This document shows, piece after piece, positions 34,226-43,525 of a stretch of DNA of 64,000 nt (position 1 is the first letter of the stretch; the number at the start of each line of letters is the position of its first letter). The stretch lies in assembly GCA_947468275.1 (NCBI GenBank), contig CANIKO010000005.1:1-64000 (forward strand). Direction: 5' to 3'. The DNA comes from Bacteroidota bacterium (GTDB lineage: Bacteria > Bacteroidota > Bacteroidia > NS11-12g > UBA9320). The notes beneath the pieces are model-generated. The model made no database searches. It saw only the letters and a program-made list of their open reading frames with translations, and was not told where the DNA came from. Position numbers and translations under genes: made by a program.

Positions 34226-34978
34226 ATGAGAACAATAATAGTAACACTTAGCACAATTTTCTTTATTTCTTGTAATAAGGATGCAGTAATTAAGTCTGCA
34301 GAAAAAAATGGTAGTACCATTGAAAATGTTTTAGATGCTTATGATCATGATGTACTTATTCGTCATAGTTCACATTCCTATTTTGGCAGCGATGGTGCAA
34401 TGGCCAGTTTACAATTACAGGCGTGGGAAAATGGTCCTACTTCTAATGTGGTTGATTTGGGTAATTTTTATTTTGATACCTCAAAAGTGCAAATTGATGG
34501 TAAAAGAAGTAATCAGATTTGGGAAAGTATAGACAGGAACATACTGAATTGTATAGGAAAGAATGTGAAGGTAGGGTATGATGGTAATAAGGATTTAGGG
34601 TTTGAGCCATTTTCAAGCACCATATCCATTGTAAAAGCTCTTAGATCTAATATGGATACAAGAAGTAACAAGGTAGATTTAAACAAGGATTTTACTATTA
34701 ATTGGACGCCTGTGGATGCTGAGGATGATCTGGCATTGTATGTAATATGGTTTGGTGATAGAAACATCCAAATACCAAAACGTTGGATGACAATGGTAAA
34801 GGATAATGGTTCATATTCAATTTCGAATTCAGTATTTAAAGATTATAGCCCAGAAGGAAAAATGCAAATACAACTTATTAGATTTGATTATGATTCCCAA
34901 AAAGTGGGAGATAAAAAGGTACTCATACTATCTACAAGTACGCTTGAAGAACTATTCAAAATAGCAAAGCCCTATTAA
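34226..34978 (+). CDS. Hypothetical lipoprotein
   Basis: A 250-residue lipoprotein: the signal peptide ends FFISC, with the lipidated Cys at residue 16. The rest contains no domain I recognise; a NWTPVDAEDDLALYVIW stretch looks like a beta-sandwich strand. It is followed by a strong terminator at 35,010, and the pseudogene just upstream may once have been its operon partner. Confidence 0.65.
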   Translation: MRTIIVTLSTIFFISCNKDAVIKSAEKNGSTIENVLDAYDHDVLIRHSSHSYFGSDGAMASLQLQAWENGPTSNVVDLGNFYFDTSKVQIDGKRSNQIWESIDRNILNCIGKNVKVGYDGNKDLGFEPFSSTISIVKALRSNMDTRSNKVDLNKDFTINWTPVDAEDDLALYVIWFGDRNIQIPKRWMTMVKDNGSYSISNSVFKDYSPEGKMQIQLIRFDYDSQKVGDKKVLILSTSTLEELFKIAKPY

Positions 34979-35009
34979 TATTATTTTTGATATAAAATTA
35001 TTGTTGGTG

Positions 35010-35041
35010 AAAGTCTTTGTATCATTTACAAAGGCTTTTTT
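35010..35041 (+). terminator. Rho-independent terminator
   Basis: AAAGTCTTTGTA (35,010-35,021) pairs with TACAAAGGCTTT (35,027-35,038) with one G-T pair and a 5-nt loop; six T follow or overlap the end. It ends transcription of the lipoprotein gene upstream. Confidence 0.85.
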
Positions 35042-35066
35042 CTTTATTTGCACCTAAAATAAACCC

Positions 35067-36488
35067 TTGCTATTTAATTCACTTCCATTTTTCATCTTTC
35101 TCCCGCTGGTAGTTTTAATTTACTACCTACTTCCCTATAGGGTTAGATGGATTTTCTTACTGGCGGCGGGTTATATTTTTTATGGTTTTTTGCAACCTCA
35201 GTTTTTGGTATTGCTTCTTCTGTCTACCTGTGTCGATTTTTATTTTGCTCTTAAAATTTCAGAGTCACAAAACAAAAGCTTTAAAAAAGCATATCTGATG
35301 TTCAGTCTATGTTTTAATATCGGTTTGCTTTTTGTTTTTAAATACCTTTCCTTATTTTTAAAGGATATTGACCCCATGATGGCCAATATTTATAGAGCCG
35401 AAAATCCAATAAAAGGGATGGTGATGAATGCAATTTATTTCTCCATACCGGTTGGTATTTCGTTTTATACCTTTCAATCATTGAGTTACACCTTTGATGT
35501 GTATTACGGCAGGCAAAAGGCCGAAACCAGTTTGCCAAGGTATGCCGCTTTTGTGGCTTATTTTCCACCACTGGTTGCGGGTCCAATAGAGAGGTTTCAT
35601 CATCTTTCATCCCAAATATTCGCTGATCACAAGCCACTTTATAAAAATTTTGCCAATGGATTTCGGCTCATGTTGTTGGGCTTTTTTCTTAAAATGTGCA
35701 TCGCTGATAATGCTGGAAACTATACCGATTTAATTTTTAACAAACCCGAAGATTATTCAAGCAGTTCAGTTTTGGTGGGAATGGTAATGTTTGGGATTCA
35801 GATTTATGCTGATTTTTCAGGCTATTCATTAATTGCTCAAGGGGCTTCTATTTGGCTGGGAATTCAATTGGTTGATAATTTTAGAACACCTTATTTATCA
35901 AGTTCCGTTACTCAATTTTGGAAACGCTGGCATATTTCACTCACCACTTGGTTCAAGGATTATCTTTATATTCCTTTGGGTGGCAATAAGGTTGGAATGC
36001 CCCGTTGGGTTGTAAATATTCTACTAGTTTTTTTGGTAAGTGGATTTTGGCACGGGGCCAATTATACCTTTATCGCTTGGGGTGCCATTCATGGATTAAC
36101 TTATTTAGCTGAACATTTTACCAAACCTTATATTAATATATCTGACTCAAAAAATAAATTGATTCTCTTTTTAGGTGGAATAAAAACCTTTGTGATTGTA
36201 ACCATTGCCTGGGTGTTTTTCAGAGCTAATAATTTTGAATATGCCATGCAAATTTTTAAATCCGTTTTGAAACCATTAGGAACACAAACTTTAGAGATAA
36301 CTAATTATGTTTGGTTGGTAATGGGTGTTTTTGTGTTATTTGATGTGGTGCTTTATAATAAAAGGATTGATTCATTTTTGGAAAGTAAAAAATGGGGAAC
36401 ACGTTGGTTGGTTTATCTTATTTTGATAGGCTGTATTTTGATGTTTGCTGGAACGGTTAAGCACCCGTTTGTGTATTTTCAATTTTAG
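35067..36488 (+). CDS. MBOAT-family membrane O-acyltransferase (AlgI-like)
   Basis: A 473-residue polytopic membrane enzyme of the MBOAT family, which moves acyl groups (usually acetyl) to extracytoplasmic sugars. Visible family marks are VGISFYTFQSLSYTFDVYYG, the KRWHISLTTWFKDYLYIPLGG core and SGFWHGANYTFIAWG, which contains the catalytic His. The start is a TTG at 35,067, giving MLFNSLPFFIF, the usual N-terminus of this family; no ATG fits as well. An SGNH-like partner gene follows about 33 bp later, as in alginate- or DltBD-like systems. The target polymer is unknown. Confidence 0.9.
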   Translation: MLFNSLPFFIFLPLVVLIYYLLPYRVRWIFLLAAGYIFYGFLQPQFLVLLLLSTCVDFYFALKISESQNKSFKKAYLMFSLCFNIGLLFVFKYLSLFLKDIDPMMANIYRAENPIKGMVMNAIYFSIPVGISFYTFQSLSYTFDVYYGRQKAETSLPRYAAFVAYFPPLVAGPIERFHHLSSQIFADHKPLYKNFANGFRLMLLGFFLKMCIADNAGNYTDLIFNKPEDYSSSSVLVGMVMFGIQIYADFSGYSLIAQGASIWLGIQLVDNFRTPYLSSSVTQFWKRWHISLTTWFKDYLYIPLGGNKVGMPRWVVNILLVFLVSGFWHGANYTFIAWGAIHGLTYLAEHFTKPYINISDSKNKLILFLGGIKTFVIVTIAWVFFRANNFEYAMQIFKSVLKPLGTQTLEITNYVWLVMGVFVLFDVVLYNKRIDSFLESKKWGTRWLVYLILIGCILMFAGTVKHPFVYFQF

Positions 36489-36521
36489 ACCACTGATGAA
36501 ATAAGAATAGAATTGAACAAA

Positions 36522-37535
36522 ATGATTTTTAGGATAGCCATTAGAATACTAGCAATTGCCTCAATAGCTTTGAGTTTTAATGCTGTTTTTACAAAATTTA
36601 TTTGGCCCGAAGAGTTAGCAAAGGACGGTCCCGAATTGCAAAAGCTTGTAAAAATAAATGATTCCTGTGATGTGCTTTATTTTGGTGAATCGAGCAATAT
36701 AAGTTACGACCCCGTTAAAGATACAATTACAACGAGTATTAGCGGATTGATAGCAGAATTGTTGCCGAATAGAAAACTTGGAGATATTACTCATCAAGCC
36801 TATCACGCTGGAATTTATTTGCCATTGATAAAAAGGATTCCAACTAATGGAAAGGTCAAGACGGTTATTGTTACTTTAAATTTAAGAACCTTAGATCAGG
36901 CGTGTATTAATTCAGGGTTGGAAACTGCTTTGCAAAAACAAACTTTATATTATGCCAATCAACCTCCTGTTTGGATTCATCTTCGGGCGGCATTAAATGA
37001 TTATGATAATATTTCGGAACATGAGAGAGACCATAAAATGTGGAAACAATGGACGGATAACAAGTTGGAAGTAAAAGGTATAAAATTCCCTTACCCAACA
37101 ATTAAAACTTGGTGTGAAGCGGTCAAATTTCCGTTGGCGGATGGAAGTGAGGATATGTCCAAACGAACCTTAGCCGACCATTATGTGAAAGCTTATGCTT
37201 TTGTAATTGATGAAAATAATCCAAGGGTCAAAGATTTGGATGAAATTGTAAAGGTTTGTAAAGCTAAAAATATAAAAGTTATGTTCAATATTTTGGCTGA
37301 AAATACTGAATATGCTGATAGTTTGGTAGGTCAGTCATTGGTACAATTGATTCGCTATAATCGTGATTATTTAGTTAAACGTTATAAAGCTAAAGGAGCA
37401 ATTGTAATTGATAATCTAGAAGTGGTTAAAGGCAAAGATTATACCGATCAAAACTGGACGACCGAACATTACAATTATAAAGGAAGGAAAGCCATAGCCG
37501 ATAATGTAGCGCAAAAGCTATTAATGAATAACTAA
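36522..37535 (+). CDS. SGNH/DltD-like protein partner of the MBOAT acyltransferase
   Basis: A 337-residue protein with an N-terminal membrane anchor (MIFRIAIRILAIASIALSF) and an extracytoplasmic domain. FGESSN near residue 55 resembles the nucleophile block of SGNH hydrolases, and NWTTEHYNYKGRKAIADN near the C-terminus resembles the block with the catalytic Asp/His. Such proteins are commonly encoded after MBOAT enzymes and take part in the same transfer of acyl groups. The start at ATG 36,522 is preferred over an upstream TTG. The catalytic assignment is by eye. Confidence 0.7.
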   Translation: MIFRIAIRILAIASIALSFNAVFTKFIWPEELAKDGPELQKLVKINDSCDVLYFGESSNISYDPVKDTITTSISGLIAELLPNRKLGDITHQAYHAGIYLPLIKRIPTNGKVKTVIVTLNLRTLDQACINSGLETALQKQTLYYANQPPVWIHLRAALNDYDNISEHERDHKMWKQWTDNKLEVKGIKFPYPTIKTWCEAVKFPLADGSEDMSKRTLADHYVKAYAFVIDENNPRVKDLDEIVKVCKAKNIKVMFNILAENTEYADSLVGQSLVQLIRYNRDYLVKRYKAKGAIVIDNLEVVKGKDYTDQNWTTEHYNYKGRKAIADNVAQKLLMNN

Positions 37536-37540
37536 ATTTG
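37533..37540 (+). promoter_or_regulatory. Bacteroidota -7 box abutting murF-alr
   Basis: TAAATTTG matches TAnnTTTG; it begins with the stop codon of the previous gene and leaves only CAACT before the murF-alr ATG. A leaderless transcript is possible, in addition to read-through from upstream. Confidence 0.45.
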
Positions 37541-37545
37541 CAACT

Positions 37546-40008
37546 ATGTCATACAGCATTTCCAGCATAGCCCAAATTATTAAAGGAAAGGCTCAATTAC
37601 CGTTTCCCGATTTTCAGATAAAACATTTAAGCATTGATAGTCGTAGGATTGTGGATACCGAAGCTACTTTATTTTTTGCAATCACTGGGCCACGAAATGA
37701 TGGACATAATCATATTGCCGAACTAATTAGCCAAGGTATAAAATCTTTTGTGGTTAGTGATATTCCTTCAAATATTTTATCATTCGGAATTAATTTTATT
37801 ATTGTTAATGATACTATAAAAGCCCTGCAAAAATTATGTGCTCATCACCGCCAAACCTTCCAATACCCTGTAATTGGGATTACTGGCAGTAATGGAAAAA
37901 CGATAATTAAAGAGTGGTTGTATCAAATTTTGCATTCCAAGTTGAGAATAGTTCGCAATCCTAAAAGTTATAATTCACAAGTTGGCGTTCCGTTATCTGT
38001 TTGGCAAATGGATAATTCTTATGACTTGGGGGTTTTTGAAGCGGGAATTTCATTGCCTGGAGAAATGATAATTTTAGAAGAAATTCTAAAGCCAACTATT
38101 GGGATTTTTACTAATTTAGGGGATGCACATTCCGAAAATTTTGAAACTATTTATCAAAAAGGCAAACAAAAAATATTGCTTTTCAAGGATTCAAAAGTTC
38201 TAATTGTCAGATCTGGAAATACAATTATTGACGATTTATTGAGCGAATGGCAGTTAAATAATCCTTCAAAAATAGTTTTGTCATGGAGTGATACTAGTAC
38301 CAATGCTGATTTATTTATTGAAAATAAGGGAAATGCTATTCATGCCATTTATAAGGGAGAAAAATTTAATTACACAATTCCTTTCGAAGATTCGGCATCA
38401 TATGAAAATGCAGCTTTTTCTTTGTTAACAGCCTTATACCTTGGATTTGATATAGATTTTGTAGTAAATCAAATGAGCCAATTGCAGCCTGTTGAAATGA
38501 GGTTGCAAAAAATTGAAGGCATTAACAATACAATTTTAATCAACGACACCTATAATTCGGATATAAATTCTCTTGAAATTTCGGTTGATTTTATTACGCG
38601 GCAGGATAATTCAAGAAGCCGAACGGTTATTTTAACGGACATTTTGCAAACTGAAAAATCATCGGCTGAGCTATATTCAACGGTCAATTCAATTTTAAAA
38701 GCAAAAGAAATAGACCGCTTTATTGGAATAGGTCCGGATTTGGAATCCAATGCTCATTTAATAGAAATACCTAACAAGGCATTTTATCATTCCACTGAAA
38801 ATTTTCTTTCAAAGTTTGATTTAAAGTCCTTTAAAAACGAAAATATTCTTTTAAAAGGTGCACGAAATTTCGGATTGGAGCAAGTGGTGAAATTGCTTGA
38901 AAAACAAACCCATCAAACGGTTTTTGAAATTAATCTTTCAGCAATTGAAGCCAATTTTAGATATTTTAAATCTTTGGTTCCCAAGCAAACCAAAACCATG
39001 GGAATGGTAAAAGCATATTCGTATGGTTCAGGCAGTTTTGAAGTAGCTAAACTTTTGCAGGACGCCGGAGTGGACTATTTGGCGGTAGCATACACCGATG
39101 AAGGAATAGCCTTGCGGCAAAAGGGAATTACCAAACCCATAATGGTGATGAATCCTGATGAGAGGGCTTTTGATACCTTGTTGGAATATAGTTTGGAGCC
39201 TGAAATTTATAGCTTTCGATTATTACATTCGTTTATAAAAGCGTGTGAAAATTTTGGAAAATCAAGCAATGGTATACATATTGAATTTGATACGGGGATG
39301 CATCGCTTGGGATTTTCGCCCAATGATGTGGAGCTTTTGAAGGCTGAACTATTAAAAAATTCTTTTATTCAGGTGAAAAGTGTTTTTAGTCATTTGGCTG
39401 GCAGTGATGAAAGCAGATTGAGTGAGTTTACAAAAAAACAAATCCAGTTATTTAAAAATACTGCTGAAAATTTGGTTCAAGTTTTACCAAACAAACCGAT
39501 ATTGCATATACTTAACAGTGCCGGAGTGCTGCATTATCCCGAAGGTATATTTGATATGATTCGTTTGGGAATTGGACTTCATGGCATTGATCCATCTGAT
39601 TTTAATCGAACTGCTTTAACCGAAGCAGGTAGTTTGAAATCCTATATATCGCAAATAAAAAAAATAAAAGCCGGTGATGGAATAAGTTATGGTCTGAATT
39701 CGGTAAGTAAAAAAGATAGAACCATTGCTATAGTTGCCATTGGTTATGCGGATGGGTTTAATAGAAAACTGAGTAATGGGAATTGGGAAGTTTTAATAAA
39801 TAATAAAAAAGCACCCACCGTTGGTAAAATATGTATGGACATGTTTATGGCAGATGTTTCAGATATTGATTGTCATGAAGGTGATGAGGTATTGCTTTTT
39901 GGCAAGGGGCTAGCCATTGAATCAATGGCTGAAAAAATTGAAACTATTTCTTACGAAGTGCTTACATCCATTTCTCCGCGTGTAAAAAGGGTGTATTGGT
40001 ATGAGTGA
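37546..40008 (+). CDS. murF-alr: Bifunctional UDP-MurNAc-tripeptide--D-Ala-D-Ala ligase / alanine racemase
   Basis: An 820-residue fusion. The first about 455 residues are MurF, a cytoplasmic Mur ligase (P-loop GITGSNGKTIIKEW, FTNLGDAHSENF, LINDTYNSD), which attaches D-Ala-D-Ala to UDP-MurNAc-tripeptide. The rest is alanine racemase: PLP lysine K489 in GMVKAYSYGSG, FDTGMHRLGF, and catalytic Tyr 715 in GISYGLNS. Alr makes the D-Ala that Ddl turns into the dipeptide used by MurF, so the fusion joins two nearby steps. It fills the place left by the missing murF in the dcw cluster. The fusion is known in Bacteroidota. Confidence 0.96.
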   Translation: MSYSISSIAQIIKGKAQLPFPDFQIKHLSIDSRRIVDTEATLFFAITGPRNDGHNHIAELISQGIKSFVVSDIPSNILSFGINFIIVNDTIKALQKLCAHHRQTFQYPVIGITGSNGKTIIKEWLYQILHSKLRIVRNPKSYNSQVGVPLSVWQMDNSYDLGVFEAGISLPGEMIILEEILKPTIGIFTNLGDAHSENFETIYQKGKQKILLFKDSKVLIVRSGNTIIDDLLSEWQLNNPSKIVLSWSDTSTNADLFIENKGNAIHAIYKGEKFNYTIPFEDSASYENAAFSLLTALYLGFDIDFVVNQMSQLQPVEMRLQKIEGINNTILINDTYNSDINSLEISVDFITRQDNSRSRTVILTDILQTEKSSAELYSTVNSILKAKEIDRFIGIGPDLESNAHLIEIPNKAFYHSTENFLSKFDLKSFKNENILLKGARNFGLEQVVKLLEKQTHQTVFEINLSAIEANFRYFKSLVPKQTKTMGMVKAYSYGSGSFEVAKLLQDAGVDYLAVAYTDEGIALRQKGITKPIMVMNPDERAFDTLLEYSLEPEIYSFRLLHSFIKACENFGKSSNGIHIEFDTGMHRLGFSPNDVELLKAELLKNSFIQVKSVFSHLAGSDESRLSEFTKKQIQLFKNTAENLVQVLPNKPILHILNSAGVLHYPEGIFDMIRLGIGLHGIDPSDFNRTALTEAGSLKSYISQIKKIKAGDGISYGLNSVSKKDRTIAIVAIGYADGFNRKLSNGNWEVLINNKKAPTVGKICMDMFMADVSDIDCHEGDEVLLFGKGLAIESMAEKIETISYEVLTSISPRVKRVYWYE

Positions 40009-40035
40009 TTATTTTGGATTAATATTGCAATAGAT

Positions 40036-40467
40036 ATGAATACAATATTTCCAATACTATTTAATTTAAGTGCATTTGTTAGCCTTTCAATTATGCATTT
40101 ATTTTGGTTTTTAGGTGGTAAAACCGGTTTGAAATTTGCATTTCCAAATAATTCAAAGCATAAAAAGAAGACCTATAGTCCAGGTAAAATGGCTCTTCTA
40201 TTGTATGTGCTTTTATTTTTAACCATGTCTTTGATTTGTATCGCTCAAACAGATATAGTGGATGGGGTTTTTAATCAAGAAACAATAATATGGGGGAACC
40301 GAGTAACTGGAATAATTTTTATGGCTCGAGCCTTAGGTAGTTTCCAATATGTAGGGTTTACAAAATCCATGAGAGGAAGCGAATTTGCTAAATTAGATAC
40401 TTTTATGATTAGCCCTTTGTGTTTGGCAATTGCAATATGCTCCTACCTTTCAACTGCTGATTTTTAA
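40036..40467 (+). CDS. DUF3995-like membrane protein
   Basis: A 143-residue membrane protein with four hydrophobic segments. The N-terminal SIMHLFWFLGGKTGL and C-terminal GSFQYVGFTKSMRGSEFAKL...SPLCLAIA match what I recall of the DUF3995 family. No function is known. It lies 27 bp after murF-alr on the same strand and overlaps the convergent DUF5686 gene by 4 bp. Confidence 0.75.
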   Translation: MNTIFPILFNLSAFVSLSIMHLFWFLGGKTGLKFAFPNNSKHKKKTYSPGKMALLLYVLLFLTMSLICIAQTDIVDGVFNQETIIWGNRVTGIIFMARALGSFQYVGFTKSMRGSEFAKLDTFMISPLCLAIAICSYLSTADF

Positions 40468-42944
40468 AACGCCCAAGAGTTATCTCTTATATTGTAATTT
40501 TCAATTGAGAATTTCAATCCCTGATAGTAACCACCCTTGTTATTGTAACCATTGGCATAATAAACGCCTACTTTAAAAGTTTCACGAAGTAATTTGAATA
40601 CTTTGTTAACTCCGTAACAAATTTCAATATGACGCATGTTGTTTTCAAAAGCCCACAAGATGGATGAACCAGCTGATGCATTTATATTATATCGTTTAAA
40701 AAATGGAACTCCACTTGTCAAAAAGCCATTGAAATTTTGCCAATAATGCGCCTCTAGGTACCAATCAAATGTAGGGAATGTTTTGGGAAGTAATTGGTAA
40801 GTAGCCAAAGGACTAGTTAATAAGATGGGGTCGCCCATGCGTTGGTATTTATAATCAACAAGGGGCAACATTTTGGTATTAAAAAATTTACCAGTACCAA
40901 TATTATATTTAGCTATTCCAATTCTGCCGTAGTTTATAGTTTGGGCAATGGATGCTTGAACATACCCGAAATTCACATCGCTTTTAAATAAGCGCCTAAT
41001 ACCTTGATTGTAAACCACAGAAAATGTCGGGTATTTGCTTCCTAGTATTATTTTTTCCCGCGGCTCTTTAATATATTGCTGCTTTGGGGTGTAACTCAAG
41101 GTTAGTTTTATTTCGGTGGATTTATGCGAAAGAAAAGGTATAGGTTGGTTTCGTTCAGTGAAAATTTGATCACCTAATTTCAAGAATTTGTATTCTGTAA
41201 TATCTTTTCGGTCACTAAAAGTTATATAGGATGTAAAATAAACCCCATTCACCACCTCAAAAACATGACCCAACTGCAATCGTTTTTGGTCATAAAAATT
41301 GCTCCTACGAAACATATTTATATAGGCATCAAAACTATTAATCATAGCAAACTCATGTGCTAAATAAATATAATACCTCGATCGGCGAATAGGATTATAA
41401 AGATGGGAAAAATATAAAGAACCCTTCAAATCATTATTTTTAAATCCATAATGCAGGTATGGGAATGCGTTGATAGATTGTCTGTTTTTGAATTTTTTAT
41501 TAACCTGAACGTAATACCCAGCTCTAAATCCTCCAATACTGCCAGGTTGAAGCATACTGATAATTGGGGCATAATCTATTCTTAGTTTTTTTTCACGATT
41601 GATATGGCCTTGTCCCCACCATAAAAGTTTGAGCGCCGTAATTTTATTAAAAACTTTGTCAATCGAATCTAGATATACCTTACTTGTTAAAATTGTATTA
41701 ATACTATCGCGATAATGGGTGAACGAAATTTCATTATTGTTGAGGGTGTCTTTGCGTTGTTTATTCCACCAATAGGCATTCCGTTCATATGCCGAATCAA
41801 ATGCTGCACTAATTTCATTGCCAAAAAATTTGGACGGCAAAATTAAATTGGTTTCATAATTCGAATAGATAACCGTTGTTTTTCCTTCACGTTGGCCATT
41901 CTTTGCATTTTTAACATAACTAAAAATTTGACTGTGTAAAAAAACATAATTGTTATCTAATTTATATTCCTGAACAAAATTAAATGAACTAAAAAGTGGG
42001 ACATGATTCGGGTTAATTGAAAATTTCACACTCTTTATTATCCAAAGGCTATCATAAATTTCAGTTTCACCTTCAAATAATGCATTGCCGATTTTTCTTG
42101 GAATTACTTTAATTTTATATATTTTTCTTGTGCCCTCATAGTATGAGCCTATAAATTTGTATTTATAGGATATATTGGCTCCTGGGCTAAATGGCGAAAC
42201 ATATTTCACATCCGATAATCTTCCCAGTTCAACCTGGTTTTTATAAAAATCAAATTCTCCATCCGTTACACTTAAGAAGTAAAGAGAATATTTGTCTCCT
42301 AAAATTCGTACACCAGAGCGTTCTTCTTTAATACTATTAGGTCGTCCCCAATATTTTACCAAATCTACTTCGGCAAAATTCATGTTTGGTACTTTTTGTA
42401 TTGTTTTGCTATTATTAGCATCAGTAGAATCGATATTTAATGGTTGCTTTTTCTTGGCTTTTTCCTTTCTCTTAACAGCAGCTGAGTCGATGATTAAAAT
42501 ATCAGAAGCCTTAATATAGCCAGAGCATTTATAATTAAATAAACCTGTATTTATTTTATAGCGATTGGTAATAACTTGTTGGATAATTTCCCAGGAAGGA
42601 TCATGCTTTTTGTTTGTAATTTCTATTTCCCTTAGGCTAGATTGCTTTTCTTTTAAAATAATATTTACTGAAATGTTGTGGTTAATGGAGGAGTTGAAAG
42701 AATGATTAAGGTAACCTAGAGCCGAAATTACAATTTCATAATATCCTTCTTCAAGTTTAAGCTTAAAATTTCCATTATCGTCGGTAGCTGTTCCTAGATT
42801 ATCATTGCGGAGCCTAATACTCGCCCCAGGTATTGTCTGTCCAGTCGAATCTTTTACGCTGCCGTTTAATATGAAATAACGCTGGGCAAAAGCCAGCGTA
42901 TGTATGTTAATTAAAAATGTGACAAGGATAATGAATCGTATCAT
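40464..42944 (-). CDS. DUF5686 protein with N-terminal carboxypeptidase-regulatory-like domain
   Basis: An 826-residue exported protein: signal peptide (ending TLAFAQ), a CarboxypepD-regulatory-like beta-sandwich (about residues 26-105: LNGSVKDSTGQTIPGASI, DNGNFKLKL), then a long DUF5686 region rich in Tyr, Asn and aromatic beta strands that probably forms an outer-membrane barrel. Such proteins are common in Bacteroidota and of unknown function. The residues YQRMGDPILLTSP and the final IRDNSWAF-stop end are typical. ATG at 42,944 is chosen over the adjacent TTG. Confidence 0.8.
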   Translation of the reverse strand: MIRFIILVTFLINIHTLAFAQRYFILNGSVKDSTGQTIPGASIRLRNDNLGTATDDNGNFKLKLEEGYYEIVISALGYLNHSFNSSINHNISVNIILKEKQSSLREIEITNKKHDPSWEIIQQVITNRYKINTGLFNYKCSGYIKASDILIIDSAAVKRKEKAKKKQPLNIDSTDANNSKTIQKVPNMNFAEVDLVKYWGRPNSIKEERSGVRILGDKYSLYFLSVTDGEFDFYKNQVELGRLSDVKYVSPFSPGANISYKYKFIGSYYEGTRKIYKIKVIPRKIGNALFEGETEIYDSLWIIKSVKFSINPNHVPLFSSFNFVQEYKLDNNYVFLHSQIFSYVKNAKNGQREGKTTVIYSNYETNLILPSKFFGNEISAAFDSAYERNAYWWNKQRKDTLNNNEISFTHYRDSINTILTSKVYLDSIDKVFNKITALKLLWWGQGHINREKKLRIDYAPIISMLQPGSIGGFRAGYYVQVNKKFKNRQSINAFPYLHYGFKNNDLKGSLYFSHLYNPIRRSRYYIYLAHEFAMINSFDAYINMFRRSNFYDQKRLQLGHVFEVVNGVYFTSYITFSDRKDITEYKFLKLGDQIFTERNQPIPFLSHKSTEIKLTLSYTPKQQYIKEPREKIILGSKYPTFSVVYNQGIRRLFKSDVNFGYVQASIAQTINYGRIGIAKYNIGTGKFFNTKMLPLVDYKYQRMGDPILLTSPLATYQLLPKTFPTFDWYLEAHYWQNFNGFLTSGVPFFKRYNINASAGSSILWAFENNMRHIEICYGVNKVFKLLRETFKVGVYYANGYNNKGGYYQGLKFSIENYNIRDNSWAF

Positions 42945-43104
42945 CAAGACTATTACGCAAATTAAGCTTAAATGTTACTAAAGGAGTGCTAATGCTATCG
43001 ATAAAAGTAGGTATTAATTTGACGTCTAATTCTATTATCATTTGATATGATTTTGATAATATCAAGGGAGATTAATTTTAATTATATGGTAGAATTAAAA
43101 TAAA

Positions 43105-43136
43105 TTGAGGTTTAACGGAATAATGGTCTACCTTTG
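43105..43136 (+). promoter_or_regulatory. Promoter of the cold-shock gene
   Basis: TACCTTTG at 43,129-43,136 matches TAnnTTTG, with TTG at 43,105-43,107 and a 21-bp spacer as a plausible -33. The leader before the ATG at 43,165 is about 25 nt, A/T-rich and without obvious structure. Confidence 0.55.
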
Positions 43137-43164
43137 TTTCTTTAAAATATTAAAAAACAAAACA

Positions 43165-43359
43165 ATGTCACAACAAGGAACAGTAAAATTTTTTAACGAA
43201 ACTAAAGGTTTCGGATTTATTTCACCAAGCAATGGTGGAGCAGACATCTTCGTTCATTCATCAGGTTTAATCGATACCATTCGCGAGAATGATAAAGTAA
43301 GCTTTGAAGTTGAGCAAGGTCAAAAAGGTATTAATGCGGTTAACGTAAAAGTAGGATAA
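43165..43359 (+). CDS. Cold-shock domain protein
   Basis: A 64-residue single-domain cold-shock protein, a small RNA/ssDNA-binding beta barrel acting as an RNA chaperone. RNP1-like KGFGFISP and RNP2-like ADIFVHSSG are present. The start [10 protein letters not shown] at 43,165 is the normal family start; an upstream in-frame ATG at 43,105 would only lie in the promoter. The gene has its own promoter and terminator and so is a single-gene unit. Confidence 0.96.
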   Translation: MSQQGTVKFFNETKGFGFISPSNGGADIFVHSSGLIDTIRENDKVSFEVEQGQKGINAVNVKVG

Positions 43360-43384
43360 TTAATATTTCTTTTTTAAAAATCGT

Positions 43385-43415
43385 AAAGCATCCGCCAACA
43401 GCGGGTGCTTTTTTT
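43385..43415 (+). terminator. Rho-independent terminator of the cold-shock gene
   Basis: AAAGCATCCGC (43,385-43,395) pairs with GCGGGTGCTTT (43,401-43,411) with one G-T pair and loop CAACA; seven T follow the stem (43,409-43,415). Confidence 0.92.
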
Positions 43416-43478
43416 GTTATATGTTAGAATGACTATATCTTAATTCTGTCTTATTGGCAGAAATTTTCCCATATTTCT

Positions 43479-43505
43479 TTTTGGCATTTTTATTGTTTGC
43501 CAAAA
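43479..43505. promoter_or_regulatory. Inverted repeat upstream of dnaK
   Basis: TTTTGGCA (43,479-43,486) and TGCCAAAA (43,498-43,505) are perfect 8-bp arms with an 11-nt spacer, centred about 34 bp before the dnaK ATG. The spacer and right arm contain TATTGTTTG, a near match to the -7 box. It could be an operator; it is not a CIRCE element. Confidence 0.45.
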
Positions 43506-43525
43506 GAGTAAATAAGTAAAATAAA

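Noticed and set aside
42984-42992. GAGTGCTAA, a perfect half of the CIRCE heat-shock operator, upstream of the DUF5686 gene
   Set aside because: The partner TTAGCACTC is absent at the required 9-nt spacing, so this is a chance half-site.
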